The notes beneath the pieces were generated by a model. The model had not been told where the DNA came from. It ran no database searches and saw only the letters and a list, made by a program, of their open reading frames with translations. The position numbers and the translations under genes are program-made. Source: Corynebacterium ulcerans (GTDB lineage Bacteria; Actinomycetota; Actinomycetes; Mycobacteriales; Mycobacteriaceae). Taken from it: a stretch of DNA of 64,000 bases. Below are positions 1 to 8,565 of the stretch, in pieces; the stretch's first letter is position 1; each line of letters begins with the position of its first letter. The stretch lies in the NCBI RefSeq assembly GCF_900187135.1, contig NZ_LT906443.1, positions 1,736,001 through 1,800,000 of the forward strand, in the 5' to 3' direction.

Positions 1-1107
1 AGTGGAAAAAGGCGTGATATAGCCGCCGTAGAGCTGGGTGAAGTTGTTTTCACTTTGCTTAGCTCCCCAGCCGCCGGTGCCAGCGACCACCACGTGAGCC
101 GGCTTAATATCATCCCAGCTCTGGTCGATTTTTTCGGAGATGCGTACCTCGATGGCCCAGGTCTCTTCATTGAACATGCTGAGTACCCAGTGCCCCTCGA
201 TTCGACGCAGGGACATCTCGCCGGCTTTCACCGAGTTGCTGAGGATCGGTGTGAGGGGTGCACCATCGACATGCGTGGACCAGGTGCTTGTAGTGGGGTT
301 ATAGTGCTCCCACTGCTGCTCATTGCTGATGTCAGCAGGGCGGAAGCGGGTGAGATAGACGCTGTGTGCGCGGCCAAACTTGGAGGAGACCATGTACACG
401 TATCCGTCGTCGCCGTTTTCCCAGGAGAGAAGGCTGCCGAACTCGTTCATATAACTAGCGGGTATCTCGTTGACGCTAGACCAGGTCTTTCCCTGATCGG
501 TGGACTTCCAGATCTGAGTTTTTATGACGTTGCCCAAACCCTTATGCCACATGGCCTGCATGTAGATTGTTCCGTCGATGTTAATGACGTCCGAGGGGAG
601 GAGCGTCAGGCGGTCTTTGTGCTCGTACTTAATAAGCTGCTCGGCTTTTTCGCCCTCGTTGAGCGGGCGAAGGATCTGTATTTTCCCGTCTTCTCCCAGC
701 TTGGCTACCAATCCGATCGGGCTTTTCCACTCGCCTTGCAGGCCCTCGCCAGTGAAAGAATCCCCGAAGATGATGGCAAATTCTTTACCATCCTTGGCCA
801 GCCGGACCATTTCCCCTAGGTCGCCGGAAAGGATGCCGAACTTATCGGATTTACCGCGTCCAAAGAGATCGTCGAGCATGGTGACCGTGAGCCCCTCGGA
901 GATCCGGTTTGGACGCTGCGGGGCGGGCTTAGCGTCGGGGATCGAGGAGCCGGAAGAGCCGGAGGAACCAGAGGATCCTGAGAATAAAGCGGAAGGCAGT
1001 CTCGTGATTGTCCCAAAATCGATGGCGTGTCCGGTGCTTACACCGGTGAACGAGCTAACAGTGATGAGGGCGGCAACCGTCAACGTTTTTCGACGGGTCA
1101 TTCTCAT
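1..1107 (-). CDS. Secreted DUF4185-family protein (3' end beyond window)
   Basis: The gene starts at 1107 and runs off the left edge, so only the first 369 codons are visible. The start ATG has a GAAAGG ribosome binding site six bases upstream; an ATG two codons further in (1101) is an alternative. The N-terminus (MRMTRRKTLTVAALITVSS) is a twin-basic signal peptide of about 27 residues, followed by a low-complexity Ser/Gly linker made of four GSS-type units near residues 32-45. The remainder reads like a DUF4185 beta-propeller-type extracellular domain, with segments such as FAIIFGDSF and WKSTDQGKTW that resemble sialidase-type Asp-box blades. The substrate is unknown. It is the end gene of whatever lies to the left; a hairpin repeat follows its promoter region. 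Secretion is well supported, enzymatic activity is not. Confidence 0.75.
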   Translation of the reverse strand, partial: MRMTRRKTLTVAALITVSSFTGVSTGHAIDFGTITRLPSALFSGSSGSSGSSGSSIPDAKPAPQRPNRISEGLTVTMLDDLFGRGKSDKFGILSGDLGEMVRLAKDGKEFAIIFGDSFTGEGLQGEWKSPIGLVAKLGEDGKIQILRPLNEGEKAEQLIKYEHKDRLTLLPSDVINIDGTIYMQAMWHKGLGNVIKTQIWKSTDQGKTWSSVNEIPASYMNEFGSLLSWENGDDGYVYMVSSKFGRAHSVYLTRFRPADISNEQQWEHYNPTTSTWSTHVDGAPLTPILSNSVKAGEMSLRRIEGHWVLSMFNEETWAIEVRISEKIDQSWDDIKPAHVVVAGTGGWGAKQSENNFTQLYGGYITPFST

Positions 1108-1190
1108 TGCATGCCTTTCTATATACTTCACGCGAATCAAATGAGCATATCAGTAATAAAGGCTGATATTTTTGTGTGACGGGGAGGGGG

Positions 1191-1270
1191 TTGTCGTTTT
1201 TGAGAACGCTAGCGGGGGTGTGCGGGGTAAAAGCCCAGGTCGATTTTTCTAGCGTTCTCAAAAACGACAA
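1191..1270. repeat. Hairpin repeat family A, copy 1
   Basis: Two perfectly complementary 22-base arms (1191-1212 and 1249-1270) enclose a 36-base loop. The arm core is GTCGTTTTTGAGAACGCTAG. The same arms occur at 19157-19244 and 35377-35454 with unrelated loops. All three copies are intergenic. The arm length is greater than needed for a terminator and the loop is large, so this looks like a dispersed palindromic element, although termination is not excluded. Confidence 0.85.
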
Positions 1271-1295
1271 AACCTTGGGGTGCTGAGTTGGGCTG

Positions 1296-1363
1296 CCTGC
1301 ATTTCCATAGACAAAGGGGTAGCGTGTGGCCTGATTTTGGGCTTTTGTCTATGGAAATGCAGG
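1296..1363. repeat. Hairpin repeat family B, copy 1
   Basis: Arms 1296-1315 and 1344-1363 are perfect 20-base inverted repeats with the core CCTGCATTTCCATAGAC and a 28-base loop. A second copy with the same architecture is at 29906-29975 after topA. The family is different in sequence from the family A hairpin 25 bases to its left. Confidence 0.8.
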
Positions 1364-1419
1364 GTCTGTCGGTGATAAGGATGGCAGTGTCGGCAGGGCG
1401 GTGCGATAGCGCACAGAAA

Positions 1420-1457
1420 AACAGGCCAGCAATCCATAAGTGGATCACTAGCCTGTT
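1420..1457 (-). terminator. Hairpin beside tRNA-Pro remnant
   Basis: A stem of about ten pairs (AACAGGCCAG with CTAGCCTGTT, one mismatch) is followed on the minus strand by a TTTTCTGT tract. It lies just 3' of the tRNA-Pro remnant, mirroring the complete tRNA-Pro gene, which also has a hairpin plus T-tract at the same side. It may terminate the ABC exporter transcript or be a relic of a tRNA terminator. Confidence 0.4.
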
Positions 1458-1460
1458 CTT

Positions 1461-1484
1461 AGTGATCGGGATAACAGGATTTGA
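1461..1484 (-). repeat. Partial tRNA-Pro 3' end (att-like direct repeat)
   Basis: The 24 bases from 1461 match 23 of 24 bases of 3702-3725, which is the acceptor and T-arm end of the complete tRNA-Pro gene, in the same orientation. The match stops inside the T-loop and the rest of the tRNA is absent. This is the arrangement left when an element integrates at a tRNA 3' end: an intact tRNA on one side and a short direct repeat on the other, here flanking the ABC exporter genes. Confidence 0.6.
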
Positions 1485-1592
1485 GTTAGCTCCAAGCTGG
1501 CACTTTTGGCGCTGCTCCACTGTGGTGGTGATAGGTGACAAGTTAGTTGGAATACACCGAGGGATTCGCCAATTATTCTGCGCTACATAGTT

Positions 1593-2420
1593 CTACTTCA
1601 GAATATTTTTCTTAAAAGTAAGAGCACCCAGGAAGAAGAGAAAAGCTGATAATACCAGCAGTAAAATCCAAGAAATTACGACCACCCAGTTGGGTTCCCC
1701 AATATAGATTTCCCTAACCGGAGTAGCCACCATGGACAGTGGTGGAATCCAAGAAACTGCTGGAAGCCAACCACTTTCAAAAGAGCCAATTTTGATCAAC
1801 GGCAAAAACGGGACAAATAGTGTGACAAAAAAGAGGATAAGGATCGGAAGTTGTGCAGCTAAGTAGTCTTCATTTCTTGAAACAATAGCACCTGCTATGC
1901 CAAATAAAGCAGTAAAAACAAGGTAGCCAGGAAACATAAACAAGAGCACTATGAATGTTCTTGACCATGGAAAACTCGCAAAATCCGACAATCCAAATAA
2001 AATAGAAGAAACTGCTGTAATTCCCCAGAGGGCAGTTAGTTGAAATAGTCCGATAATAACGTGGCCAAATACCTTTCCTAGGTATAGCTCATCGGCACGG
2101 ATCGAAGAAAGCAGAATCTCAACAACTTTGTTGTCTTTCTCGTCAACCATGGAAGCGCCTAGTAGGGGTGAGCTCATCATGATGGACATTGACAATGCAA
2201 CCAGCATAAATAACCCCACGACAACACTTACATCGTGTGGATTGAAATCTTTGCCGGAATTAACAACTTGTTTCGAAGAAAAGCCGACTAAGGCAATCGC
2301 GCCCAAGGCAACCACAGCAAAAACTATCGAGACTGATTTACTTCTAACGCTAAGAAGTGCCTCTCTTTGGGCCACCAGAAATACAAGAGAATATCGAAAA
2401 GAATCGTTTGCAATTATCAT
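1593..2420 (-). CDS. ABC-2 type exporter permease (NatB-like, short)
   Basis: The 275-residue protein is an integral membrane subunit of an ABC exporter. One membrane segment lies near residues 30-48, a short outside stretch follows, and about five more segments fill residues 65-270. The conserved cytosolic motif EKDNKVVEILLSS, typical of NatB/YhaP-type permeases, is at about residues 93-106. Typical NatB proteins are near 400 residues with a large extracytoplasmic domain after the first helix; here that domain is only about 20 residues. It starts three bases after the stop of the ATPase gene, so the two form one transcription unit. Base composition is visibly lower in G+C than the neighbours. 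Substrate unknown; sodium, peptide or drug export are possibilities. Confidence 0.8.
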   Translation of the reverse strand: MIIANDSFRYSLVFLVAQREALLSVRSKSVSIVFAVVALGAIALVGFSSKQVVNSGKDFNPHDVSVVVGLFMLVALSMSIMMSSPLLGASMVDEKDNKVVEILLSSIRADELYLGKVFGHVIIGLFQLTALWGITAVSSILFGLSDFASFPWSRTFIVLLFMFPGYLVFTALFGIAGAIVSRNEDYLAAQLPILILFFVTLFVPFLPLIKIGSFESGWLPAVSWIPPLSMVATPVREIYIGEPNWVVVISWILLLVLSAFLFFLGALTFKKNILK

Positions 2421-2423
2421 TGA

Positions 2424-3338
2424 TCAGGTGTCCTTGCCATAAATGCTTGATAGGGTGTCAAGAAGCGAATTTTTCTCGTATCTCATTTCGCGTATTTCTT
2501 CGGGTTTTAATCCACATTGCATTAACTCGCCAACAGAAATCTCCCCGGATTTCAAGATCAATTTCACGCCATCAGTAACAGCCTGAGCCGATTCTATTTT
2601 CTCGTTATTCTCAAAAGTGATATCCTCAATTTTTCTATCTTTACTAAGATTCAGCGATATATGGACCAATACTTTATCCTCGGGCGAGGAAATGCCTGAT
2701 GTGTCTCCGTCATATGAAACTATCCCGTCCTTCATAATGACTACACGATCGGATATTTTCTCTACGATTTCGATCTGATGCGAGCTGAATAATATTGCGG
2801 CACCGCTGTCAGCGTATTCCCGTAGAAGATGTTGAAAACGATCAACAGCTAAAGGGTCAAGGCCTGAAAAGGGTTCGTCCAAAACCAACAACTCTGGCGA
2901 ATGAATTAAAGCAGAAGCAATCTGAATCCGTTGCTTGTTTCCTAGCGACAGTTCCTTAACCTTTGAGTCAGCGAATTGGGATACTTCCAGCTTCTCCAGG
3001 AGTTCTTTAATTCGAGGTTTTATCTTCTCTTTTGGAATTCGGTGTAGCCGCGCAAAGTAGTGGAGCTGGTTGACCACAGTCTCATCAGAGTAAAGTCCAC
3101 GTTCTTCAGGCATATATCCGACGCCTCGAACTGAATCGGGAGCGATTTTCTGCCCCGCAACTAAAACCTGACCCATGTCTGGTTTCATGAGCCCGAGTGC
3201 GATTCTCATCGAGGTAGTCTTGCCCCCACCGTTTGAAGCAAGCAGGCCAACTATTTCTCCGCGATCCACGGAAAAATTTACGCCTTTGAGCACCTGTTTT
3301 GAGCCGAAACTCTTCTGTACGTTATCGAATTTAAGCAA
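2424..3338 (-). CDS. ABC exporter ATP-binding protein
   Basis: The 304-residue protein carries the nucleotide-binding domain in residues 1-215 and a C-terminal extension of about 90 residues typical of NatA-like exporters. The Walker A motif at 34-42 reads ASNGGGKTT, with serine for the usual proline and glycine for the usual alanine, but the lysine is kept. The signature LSLGNKQ is at 130-136 and Walker B LLVLDE at 150-155, followed by the H-loop segment FSSHQ. It energises the permease encoded directly downstream. The pair sits between the tRNA-Pro remnant and the intact tRNA-Pro, and its A+T-richer composition fits acquisition by transfer. No regulator gene accompanies it. Confidence 0.85.
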   Translation of the reverse strand: MLKFDNVQKSFGSKQVLKGVNFSVDRGEIVGLLASNGGGKTTSMRIALGLMKPDMGQVLVAGQKIAPDSVRGVGYMPEERGLYSDETVVNQLHYFARLHRIPKEKIKPRIKELLEKLEVSQFADSKVKELSLGNKQRIQIASALIHSPELLVLDEPFSGLDPLAVDRFQHLLREYADSGAAILFSSHQIEIVEKISDRVVIMKDGIVSYDGDTSGISSPEDKVLVHISLNLSKDRKIEDITFENNEKIESAQAVTDGVKLILKSGEISVGELMQCGLKPEEIREMRYEKNSLLDTLSSIYGKDT

Positions 3339-3660
3339 GCTATGTCCTTGTTTTTGGCTGATTATCGTACGAAAGTAGGGGCCACTGTAGCACGGTAACG
3401 ATATTCTTTAGACGGTTTTTCGGATCTAGGTATTGGAATGGCCCATACTGGGGTTAAGCGCTGATCATCATTACCGGGGCTGCCGCAATAATCAGTAACA
3501 GAGATACGCAAGAAACCATCGCGAAGTGTGAGTTAGTCCAAGCACAACGGTATTTCCCCTAATGAGCTACGCTCACAGCCGAAACGTAGAACATTGGCCT
3601 CACAGGAAAGTTAGTGTTGAGTATCGTGAGGGCGTTTTCCGGCTAAGAGTAGAAAAAGGA
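3339..3660. other. Intergenic region before ABC operon
   Basis: About 320 bases between the ABC operon start and the tRNA-Pro terminator. It must contain the minus-strand promoter of the ABC genes. I see no conserved protein fragment, integrase or additional RNA in it. Confidence 0.5.
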
Positions 3661-3698
3661 ATAAGCCGGGACATGGTGTGCACCATGTCCCGGCTTAT
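3661..3698 (-). terminator. tRNA-Pro terminator
   Basis: A perfect 38-base palindrome (half-site ATAAGCCGGGACATGGTGT) lies six bases after the tRNA-Pro 3' end. On the minus strand it is followed by TCCTTTTTC, so it fits an intrinsic terminator of the tRNA transcript. Confidence 0.8.
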
Positions 3699-3703
3699 CT
3701 CAG

Positions 3704-3780
<77 letters not shown>

Positions 3781-3887
3781 TCGATACTGGACATACTTTA
3801 GTTGATCGACGTGGGAAACAGCAAAACTGCAGATGGTGCGCGAAATGCATTTGCACCGAGTGCACCGTAAGGTGCCAGCAGCTAGCC

Positions 3888-4793
3888 TTAACGCTTTTCC
3901 GTGACGCGGATCAGCGTGGCAGAAGGGCGGCAGAAAAGCCGGATAGGGGCGAATTTAGAAGTGCCCAGACCATTGGAAACGTGCATCCACATGTTTCCAA
4001 AAGTGTGCAGTCCCTGCACTCGCTGTGCATCGATCCCACAGTTGGTAACAAGGGCACGGGAGCCAGGCAAACAGACTTGGCCTCCGTGGGTGTGACCGGA
4101 GAGGGACAACATGTAGCCGTCGCGCTCAAAGCGCTCTAGTACGCGTGGCTCGGGGGCATGCAGCAGCGCAATGCTGAGGTCTGCGTCCGGGTTCGGTGGG
4201 CCGGCTATTTCTTCATAGTCGTCGAGGTCGTGGTGGGGGTCGTCGACACCTGCAACGGCGATGCGCACATGGTTGATTTGGAACTCGTGTCGAGCCTGAT
4301 TTGCGTCGCGCCACCCGTGCTCTATGAAGGCGGCACGCATTCCTTTCCATGGCAGTGCTACCTCGCTAGGCTTGCGCTTTTTGCCAAAGAGATAGAGGAA
4401 GGGGTTGACCATGCTGGGGGCAAAATAGTCGTTGGTACCAAAAACAAAGAGTCCTGGGCGTCGGAGTAGCGGGCCGAGTGCGCGCAGCACTCCGGGCACG
4501 CCTTTGGGATCGCTGAGGTTATCTCCCGTGTTCACAACCAGATCTGGGGCCAGCTTGTCCAGCTGTGCTACCCATTCTTGCTTCTTAATCTGGTTGGGGA
4601 TCATGTGGAGATCGCTGAGGTGCAGGATCCTAAATTCGTCTTCGTCTCTTAAGACTCCAGGTTCTAGGATGGGCAGTTCCACGATTTTGAGCTCAAAGTT
4701 AGAGCATTCGCGATATGCCCATGCAAGGGTGAAAAGTCCGGTGAGTCCCAGCACGCCGGTTGCCGTGAGAAGAGTCTTTTTCAATGAAGCCAC
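3888..4793 (-). CDS. Membrane-anchored metallophosphoesterase
   Basis: The product is a calcineurin-like phosphoesterase of about 301 residues, related to YkuE/YaeI-type proteins. After an N-terminal membrane anchor (about residues 8-25) come the metal-ligand motifs in order: LSDLH, the GDN motif in VVNTGDNLSD, the GTND motif in FGTNDYF, HAPEP and the SGHTHGGQ motif. These bind a two-metal centre. The start is uncertain: GTG 4793 is chosen because it begins just ahead of the hydrophobic anchor; an ATG at 4829 in the same frame would overlap the start codon of the divergent yqeY-like gene. Substrate unknown. A role in cell-wall or lipid phosphate chemistry is plausible for the external face, but not shown by the sequence. 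Confidence 0.8.
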   Translation of the reverse strand: MASLKKTLLTATGVLGLTGLFTLAWAYRECSNFELKIVELPILEPGVLRDEDEFRILHLSDLHMIPNQIKKQEWVAQLDKLAPDLVVNTGDNLSDPKGVPGVLRALGPLLRRPGLFVFGTNDYFAPSMVNPFLYLFGKKRKPSEVALPWKGMRAAFIEHGWRDANQARHEFQINHVRIAVAGVDDPHHDLDDYEEIAGPPNPDADLSIALLHAPEPRVLERFERDGYMLSLSGHTHGGQVCLPGSRALVTNCGIDAQRVQGLHTFGNMWMHVSNGLGTSKFAPIRLFCRPSATLIRVTEKR

Positions 4794-4827
4794 TCGTACA
4801 GCGTACCTGCGAGTAGGCTTAACAACC

Positions 4828-5289
4828 ATGAGTGAACTCAAGATGAAGATCCGTGCAGATTTGACCACCGCTATGAAAGCCCGGGAAAAGGAGCGTACGG
4901 GCACGTTGCGTATGCTTTTAGCCGCGATCCAGACAGAGGAGACGAGCGGAACAAAGCACGAGTTGACTGATGAGGATGTGCTCAAGGTCATTGCTCGTGA
5001 GATTAAAAAGCGCCGCGAGTCCGCAGAGGTGTACGCCGGAGCGGGCCGACAAGAGCTAGCCGACGCAGAAACTCAGGAGGCAGATATTCTTGCGGAATAT
5101 CAGCCCGCCCAGCTAGACGACGCTCAACTCGCCGCACTCGTTGCTCAAGCAGTGGAAGAAGTCGCCGCGGAGCATGGCGACGTCACCATGAAGCACATGG
5201 GCCAGGTTATGAAGATCGCTACAGCTAAAGCAGCAGGCCAGGCTGATGGCAAGCGCCTGTCCACGGCAGTTCGTGCGGCGCTAGCCTAA
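4828..5289 (+). CDS. GatB/YqeY domain protein
   Basis: The 153-residue protein begins MSELKMKIRADLTTAM and matches the YqeY family, a stand-alone version of the helical tail domain found in the GatB subunit of the tRNA-dependent amidotransferase. The family is characterised by the segment RMLLAAIQTEE near residue 28 and the C-terminal DGKRLSTAVRAAL, which are both present. Function is not established; a role in tRNA binding is assumed from the GatB domain. It is divergent from the metallophosphoesterase, whose start is very close, and convergent with the penicillin-binding protein gene, separated by only 19 bases. Confidence 0.85.
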   Translation: MSELKMKIRADLTTAMKAREKERTGTLRMLLAAIQTEETSGTKHELTDEDVLKVIAREIKKRRESAEVYAGAGRQELADAETQEADILAEYQPAQLDDAQLAALVAQAVEEVAAEHGDVTMKHMGQVMKIATAKAAGQADGKRLSTAVRAALA

Positions 5290-5308
5290 GCCCTTTCCAG
5301 GGTGGTGA

Positions 5309-7681
5309 CTACCTGCCAAGTAGCTGTTCCAGCAGGTTGGCTAGGTCGTTGCCTCCCTGATTGCGGTTGTCATCGGCGGGGGCTTCGTCTCGTGGTATCA
5401 AGGGGCTGGTGGTTCGGCGGGGGGCGGTGCCGTCGGAAAGCACAAGCTTGATGGTGGAGTCGGACTTGAGGGGGACAGGAACCTCGGTGCGGACTACATG
5501 GTCCTTGGGGAGGCCATTGCCTGCGGTGTATTCGGTGACAACTTTGTATCCCTTGCCTGTGAGCTCGCGCTTTACGTCGTCGCCGTTGCGGCCGATGTAG
5601 GAGCTGCCGAGGTCTTCTGAGGATCCGCGATTGTACTTTGTGTCATAAGCAGGCAGGGTGCCGGTTGCGGCGCGGCCGGCTGCCGTCGCAGCTGAGAACC
5701 AGGTGCGGGCGGGTTCGTCGCCGCCGAAGAGAGTGCCTTTTCCACACTGGGAGACCGGTGAGGTACACAGCGGGGACACGGTTGTTCCGTCGTTGTAAAT
5801 GTAGGCCGCAGACGCAAAGTTGGAGTTAAAGCCGAGGAAAGCGGCCGACTGGTGTGACTCCGTGGTACCTGTCTTGGCGGCTGTTGGGGCACGGAATCCC
5901 GCGGCCTTTGCCGCAGCCGCGCCGGTTCCCTTGATGGTGTCCTGGCTCAGGCCGTTGGCCAGCGCATTGGCAATTTCTTTGCTGACAGCTTGCTCACACG
6001 CAGGACGCTCTAGGTACACCTCGTTGCCGTTGTGGTCGGTTACTGACTCGATAGGGCTTGGCTCGCACCACATGCCATCGGAAGCCAGGGAAGCCGCAAC
6101 ATTAGAGAGCTCAAGGGCATTGACGGCTGTGGGGCCTAAGGTATAGGAACCCAGATTGTGCTCTTTGAAGTAGTCCGCGATGGAGTTATTTTGGTCAAAA
6201 GAACCCTTCTCGGAGTAACTACGCAAGCCCAATGCTACGGAAATATCAACCACATCGCGCACGCCAACCGATTCGATGAGCTGGACAAAGGGGGTATTGG
6301 GCGAATACGCCAGAGCATCGCGCAGAGACATCTGTGGAGCGTAGGAACCAGAGTTTTCTACGCAGTAAGTCCCGGGTGCACAGCCTGAGGCGCCGCCGTC
6401 GCCAAGCCCCTTGGCCTCATAGCGGCGAGGAACCTGTAGGACAGTGTCCAAACCATAGCCCTGCTTGAGTGCAGCCGCGGCCGTGAAAATCTTGAAGACT
6501 GAGCCGGCGCCGGCACCCACCAGCGAGGACGTTTGTGGGAGAACCGTCTGACCTGCGTTGAGATCCAAACCATAATCACGGGAGGACGTCATCGCCAGGA
6601 TCTTGCGCGAATTAGTGCCGGGTTCAATGATGTTCATAACATCTGCGACTCCCGGGGATTGTGCATTGACCTGGCTGGTGACAGCGTTGTGAGCGGCCGT
6701 CTGAGTTTGAGGGTCAAGCGTGGTTTTAATCGTGTAAGAGCCCTTAGTGATCTGCTCGGTGCTGAGGCCTTTTTTGTTGAGGTAATTAAGGACGTGGTCG
6801 CAGAAGAACCCGCTATCGCCAGCGGCGATGCAACCATTTGCCAACCCCTGAGGTGCGTCTAGCACACCGAGTGGTTCTGCTTTGGCCACGTCGGCTTCTT
6901 CCTGGTTGATGTAGCCGTTCATCACCATGGAATCCAAAACGGTATTGCGGCGCTCAAGAACCGCATCCGCATTGGTAAAGGGGTTGAGGAAGGAGGATGA
7001 CTGCACCATGCCGGCAAACATCGCAGACTGAGCTAAGGAGAGCTCAGAGGCGGATTTACCAAAGTGAGTCCGTGCTGCCGCCTCGATGCCAAAGGAATTA
7101 TTTCCAAAGGGCACCAGGTTGAGGTAGCGGGTCAGGATTTCATCTTTGGAGAGCATCTTGTCGATGGTCGAGGCCATCCGCATCTCGCGTAATTTACGTG
7201 GGATGGATGTTTCCGTGGCTGCTGCTTGCTCGTCTGCATTGTTCGACGTGACAAGAAGCAGGTAGTTCTTCACGTACTGCTGGTCCAGAGTGGATGCACC
7301 CTGTTCAACGCCTCCGGCAAAAAGATTGGCGGCGATTGCGCGCAGATTGCCTTGTAGATCTACGCCTTTATGCTCATAAAAGCGGCGGTCTTCGATAGAG
7401 ACGATCGCGTCTTTTACCGTCTGTGGGATTGCTTCAGACGGCACAGAATACCTGCGTTGGGTGTATAACCAGGCGATCGGTGAGCCTTGGTTATCTAAAA
7501 TGGTGGAGACTCCCGGGGCAGACCCATCGGTCAAATCTTGGAGATTGGACTGCATTGTTGCACTAGTGCGTGCAGCTGCAACGCCTGTGATGGCAGCTAC
7601 GGGGGAGAGCGCTAGGGCGCTGGCAGCCCCTGCTGCTACAGCAGCGGCGACGATCCTGGTGAGTGAATTCCACTTTGACAC
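5309..7681 (-). CDS. Class A penicillin-binding protein with PASTA domain (PonA2-like)
   Basis: The 790-residue bifunctional enzyme polymerises and cross-links peptidoglycan outside the membrane. An N-terminal membrane anchor spans about residues 8-36. The glycosyltransferase (GT51) domain follows, with EDRRFYEH at 97-104 carrying the catalytic Glu and GASTLDQQYVKN near 128-139. The transpeptidase domain has SVFK at 394-397, SPN at 460-462 and KTG at 603-605. A single PASTA domain lies at about 690-751, then a Pro/Asp/Asn-rich tail. The start is GTG with the purine run immediately before it, so a leaderless message is possible (TAGGGT seven bases upstream). The WhiB gene is divergent, the same pairing as ponA2-whiB4 in mycobacteria, which supports a PonA2 (C. 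glutamicum Pbp1a) identity. Confidence 0.92.
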   Translation of the reverse strand: MSKWNSLTRIVAAAVAAGAASALALSPVAAITGVAAARTSATMQSNLQDLTDGSAPGVSTILDNQGSPIAWLYTQRRYSVPSEAIPQTVKDAIVSIEDRRFYEHKGVDLQGNLRAIAANLFAGGVEQGASTLDQQYVKNYLLLVTSNNADEQAAATETSIPRKLREMRMASTIDKMLSKDEILTRYLNLVPFGNNSFGIEAAARTHFGKSASELSLAQSAMFAGMVQSSSFLNPFTNADAVLERRNTVLDSMVMNGYINQEEADVAKAEPLGVLDAPQGLANGCIAAGDSGFFCDHVLNYLNKKGLSTEQITKGSYTIKTTLDPQTQTAAHNAVTSQVNAQSPGVADVMNIIEPGTNSRKILAMTSSRDYGLDLNAGQTVLPQTSSLVGAGAGSVFKIFTAAAALKQGYGLDTVLQVPRRYEAKGLGDGGASGCAPGTYCVENSGSYAPQMSLRDALAYSPNTPFVQLIESVGVRDVVDISVALGLRSYSEKGSFDQNNSIADYFKEHNLGSYTLGPTAVNALELSNVAASLASDGMWCEPSPIESVTDHNGNEVYLERPACEQAVSKEIANALANGLSQDTIKGTGAAAAKAAGFRAPTAAKTGTTESHQSAAFLGFNSNFASAAYIYNDGTTVSPLCTSPVSQCGKGTLFGGDEPARTWFSAATAAGRAATGTLPAYDTKYNRGSSEDLGSSYIGRNGDDVKRELTGKGYKVVTEYTAGNGLPKDHVVRTEVPVPLKSDSTIKLVLSDGTAPRRTTSPLIPRDEAPADDNRNQGGNDLANLLEQLLGR

Positions 7682-7875
7682 CCCTTTACCCTAGCTAAGC
7701 AACCGTTGTAGGGGGAAGTAGGAAATATCCCCACAAAGTGTGATGCATTCGACTTATGCAACTTTCTGTGAATAGACTTACATGAGTTCACGTTGGGCGC
7801 CTGTAAAAGGGTGCAGAGACTTGGCTTTTTTGAGTCTCTAGTTCGTTCCAAGATTTATGTCAGGAGGAGTTCATC

Positions 7876-8223
7876 ATGACAACTTCGTTGATGAACGTAC
7901 GTAAGATCAGCCCCCTAGAGGAAGATGCGCTGGGGTCACTTCGGGCATTGGAGCGTGGAGACTGGGTAATGTATGCCCACTGTCGTAATGAAGACCCGGA
8001 TGCCCTTTTTGTCCGTGGCGCGGCGCAGCGACGGGCGGCAGCGATTTGTAGTGAGTGCCCCGTGATGATGCGCTGTCGTGCTGATGCTCTTGATAATCGT
8101 GTGGAGTTTGGAGTGTGGGGAGGCCTTACAGAGCGGCAACGACGTTCCATTCTGCGCAACAATCCCGACATTGAGAGCTGGCGAGATTTCTTTGCACGTG
8201 GCGGCGAGCTCGCCGGAATATAA
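7876..8223 (+). CDS. whcA: WhiB-family iron-sulfur regulator (WhiB4/WhcA-like)
   Basis: The 115-residue protein is a WhiB-type redox-sensing transcription factor. Four cysteines at positions 36, 58, 61 and 67 (C-x21-C-x2-C-x5-C) would hold a [4Fe-4S] cluster, and GVWGG at 79-83 is the family signature next to the basic C-terminal DNA-binding helix (TERQRR). An AGGAGG ribosome binding site lies a few bases before the ATG. Position opposite the PonA2-like gene and before ridA matches whiB4 in M. tuberculosis and whcA in C. glutamicum, where the family member acts in the oxidative-stress response. The symbol rests on synteny recalled from memory. Confidence 0.88.
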   Translation: MTTSLMNVRKISPLEEDALGSLRALERGDWVMYAHCRNEDPDALFVRGAAQRRAAAICSECPVMMRCRADALDNRVEFGVWGGLTERQRRSILRNNPDIESWRDFFARGGELAGI

Positions 8224-8247
8224 CTGGAATATAGCGAGGAGGCCCTA

Positions 8248-8379
8248 GTGCCACCGCTAAGGTGGAAACCTGTGCGCTGCGCCCACGAGCGCGACGGGCA
8301 GGCTGGCACGCGCGTACTGGGCGTGCGGGATTGCTGCATGGTGGGCGTCGTAACGCTCCTGCATCCCTTAAGCCTTTAA
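8248..8379 (+). CDS. Candidate 43-residue small protein
   Basis: A GTG start at 8248 is preceded by a perfect AGGAGG (8237-8242) at five bases spacing. The frame encodes 43 residues beginning VPPLRWKPVRCAHERDG and containing three Cys, then ends at TAA. It fills most of the gap between the WhiB gene and the small DUF4177 gene. I recognise no family. The strong ribosome binding site is the only positive evidence; it could instead be a remnant, since mycobacteria carry two ArsA-type ATPase genes in this place. Confidence 0.3.
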   Translation: MPPLRWKPVRCAHERDGQAGTRVLGVRDCCMVGVVTLLHPLSL

Positions 8380-8409
8380 AGCGAGGTTGTGGCAGGTACA
8401 GTTATAGGC

Positions 8410-8565
8410 ATGACTAAATGGGAATATGTCACTGTACCTTTGCTCACTCACGCGACTAAGCAGATTCTGGATACTTGGGGCGAGGACGGCTGGGAGCTCG
8501 TCAGCGTTGTGCCGGGGCCAAACCCGGAGAATGTTGTCGCTTACATGAAGCGTGAGGTTGAGTGA
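8410..8565 (+). CDS. DUF4177-like small protein
   Basis: A 51-residue protein beginning MTKWEYVTVPLLTHA and containing EDGWELVSVVPG. The pattern W-E-Y...G-W-E-L-V is typical of DUF4177/DUF6854-type small proteins. Its TGA stop overlaps the ATG of the ridA gene (TGATG), so the two are translationally coupled. In mycobacteria a similar short gene precedes the RidA gene at this locus. No biochemical role is known. Confidence 0.75.
   Translation: MTKWEYVTVPLLTHATKQILDTWGEDGWELVSVVPGPNPENVVAYMKREVE

Larger units (their letters stand above)
1108..1592. other. Intergenic region with repeats and tRNA remnant
   Basis: This 485-base stretch has no convincing gene. It holds the promoter of the DUF4185 gene on the right of that gene, two different long hairpin repeats (1191-1270 and 1296-1363), a third hairpin with a T-rich flank (1420-1457), and a 24-base piece matching the 3' end of the tRNA-Pro gene located 2.2 kb away. 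Open frames across it are produced by the inverted repeats. Confidence 0.7.

Noticed and set aside
55..819. 254-codon forward frame at the left edge
   Set aside because: The minus strand carries a signal peptide, a ribosome binding site and DUF4185-type motifs in the same place; the forward frame has none.
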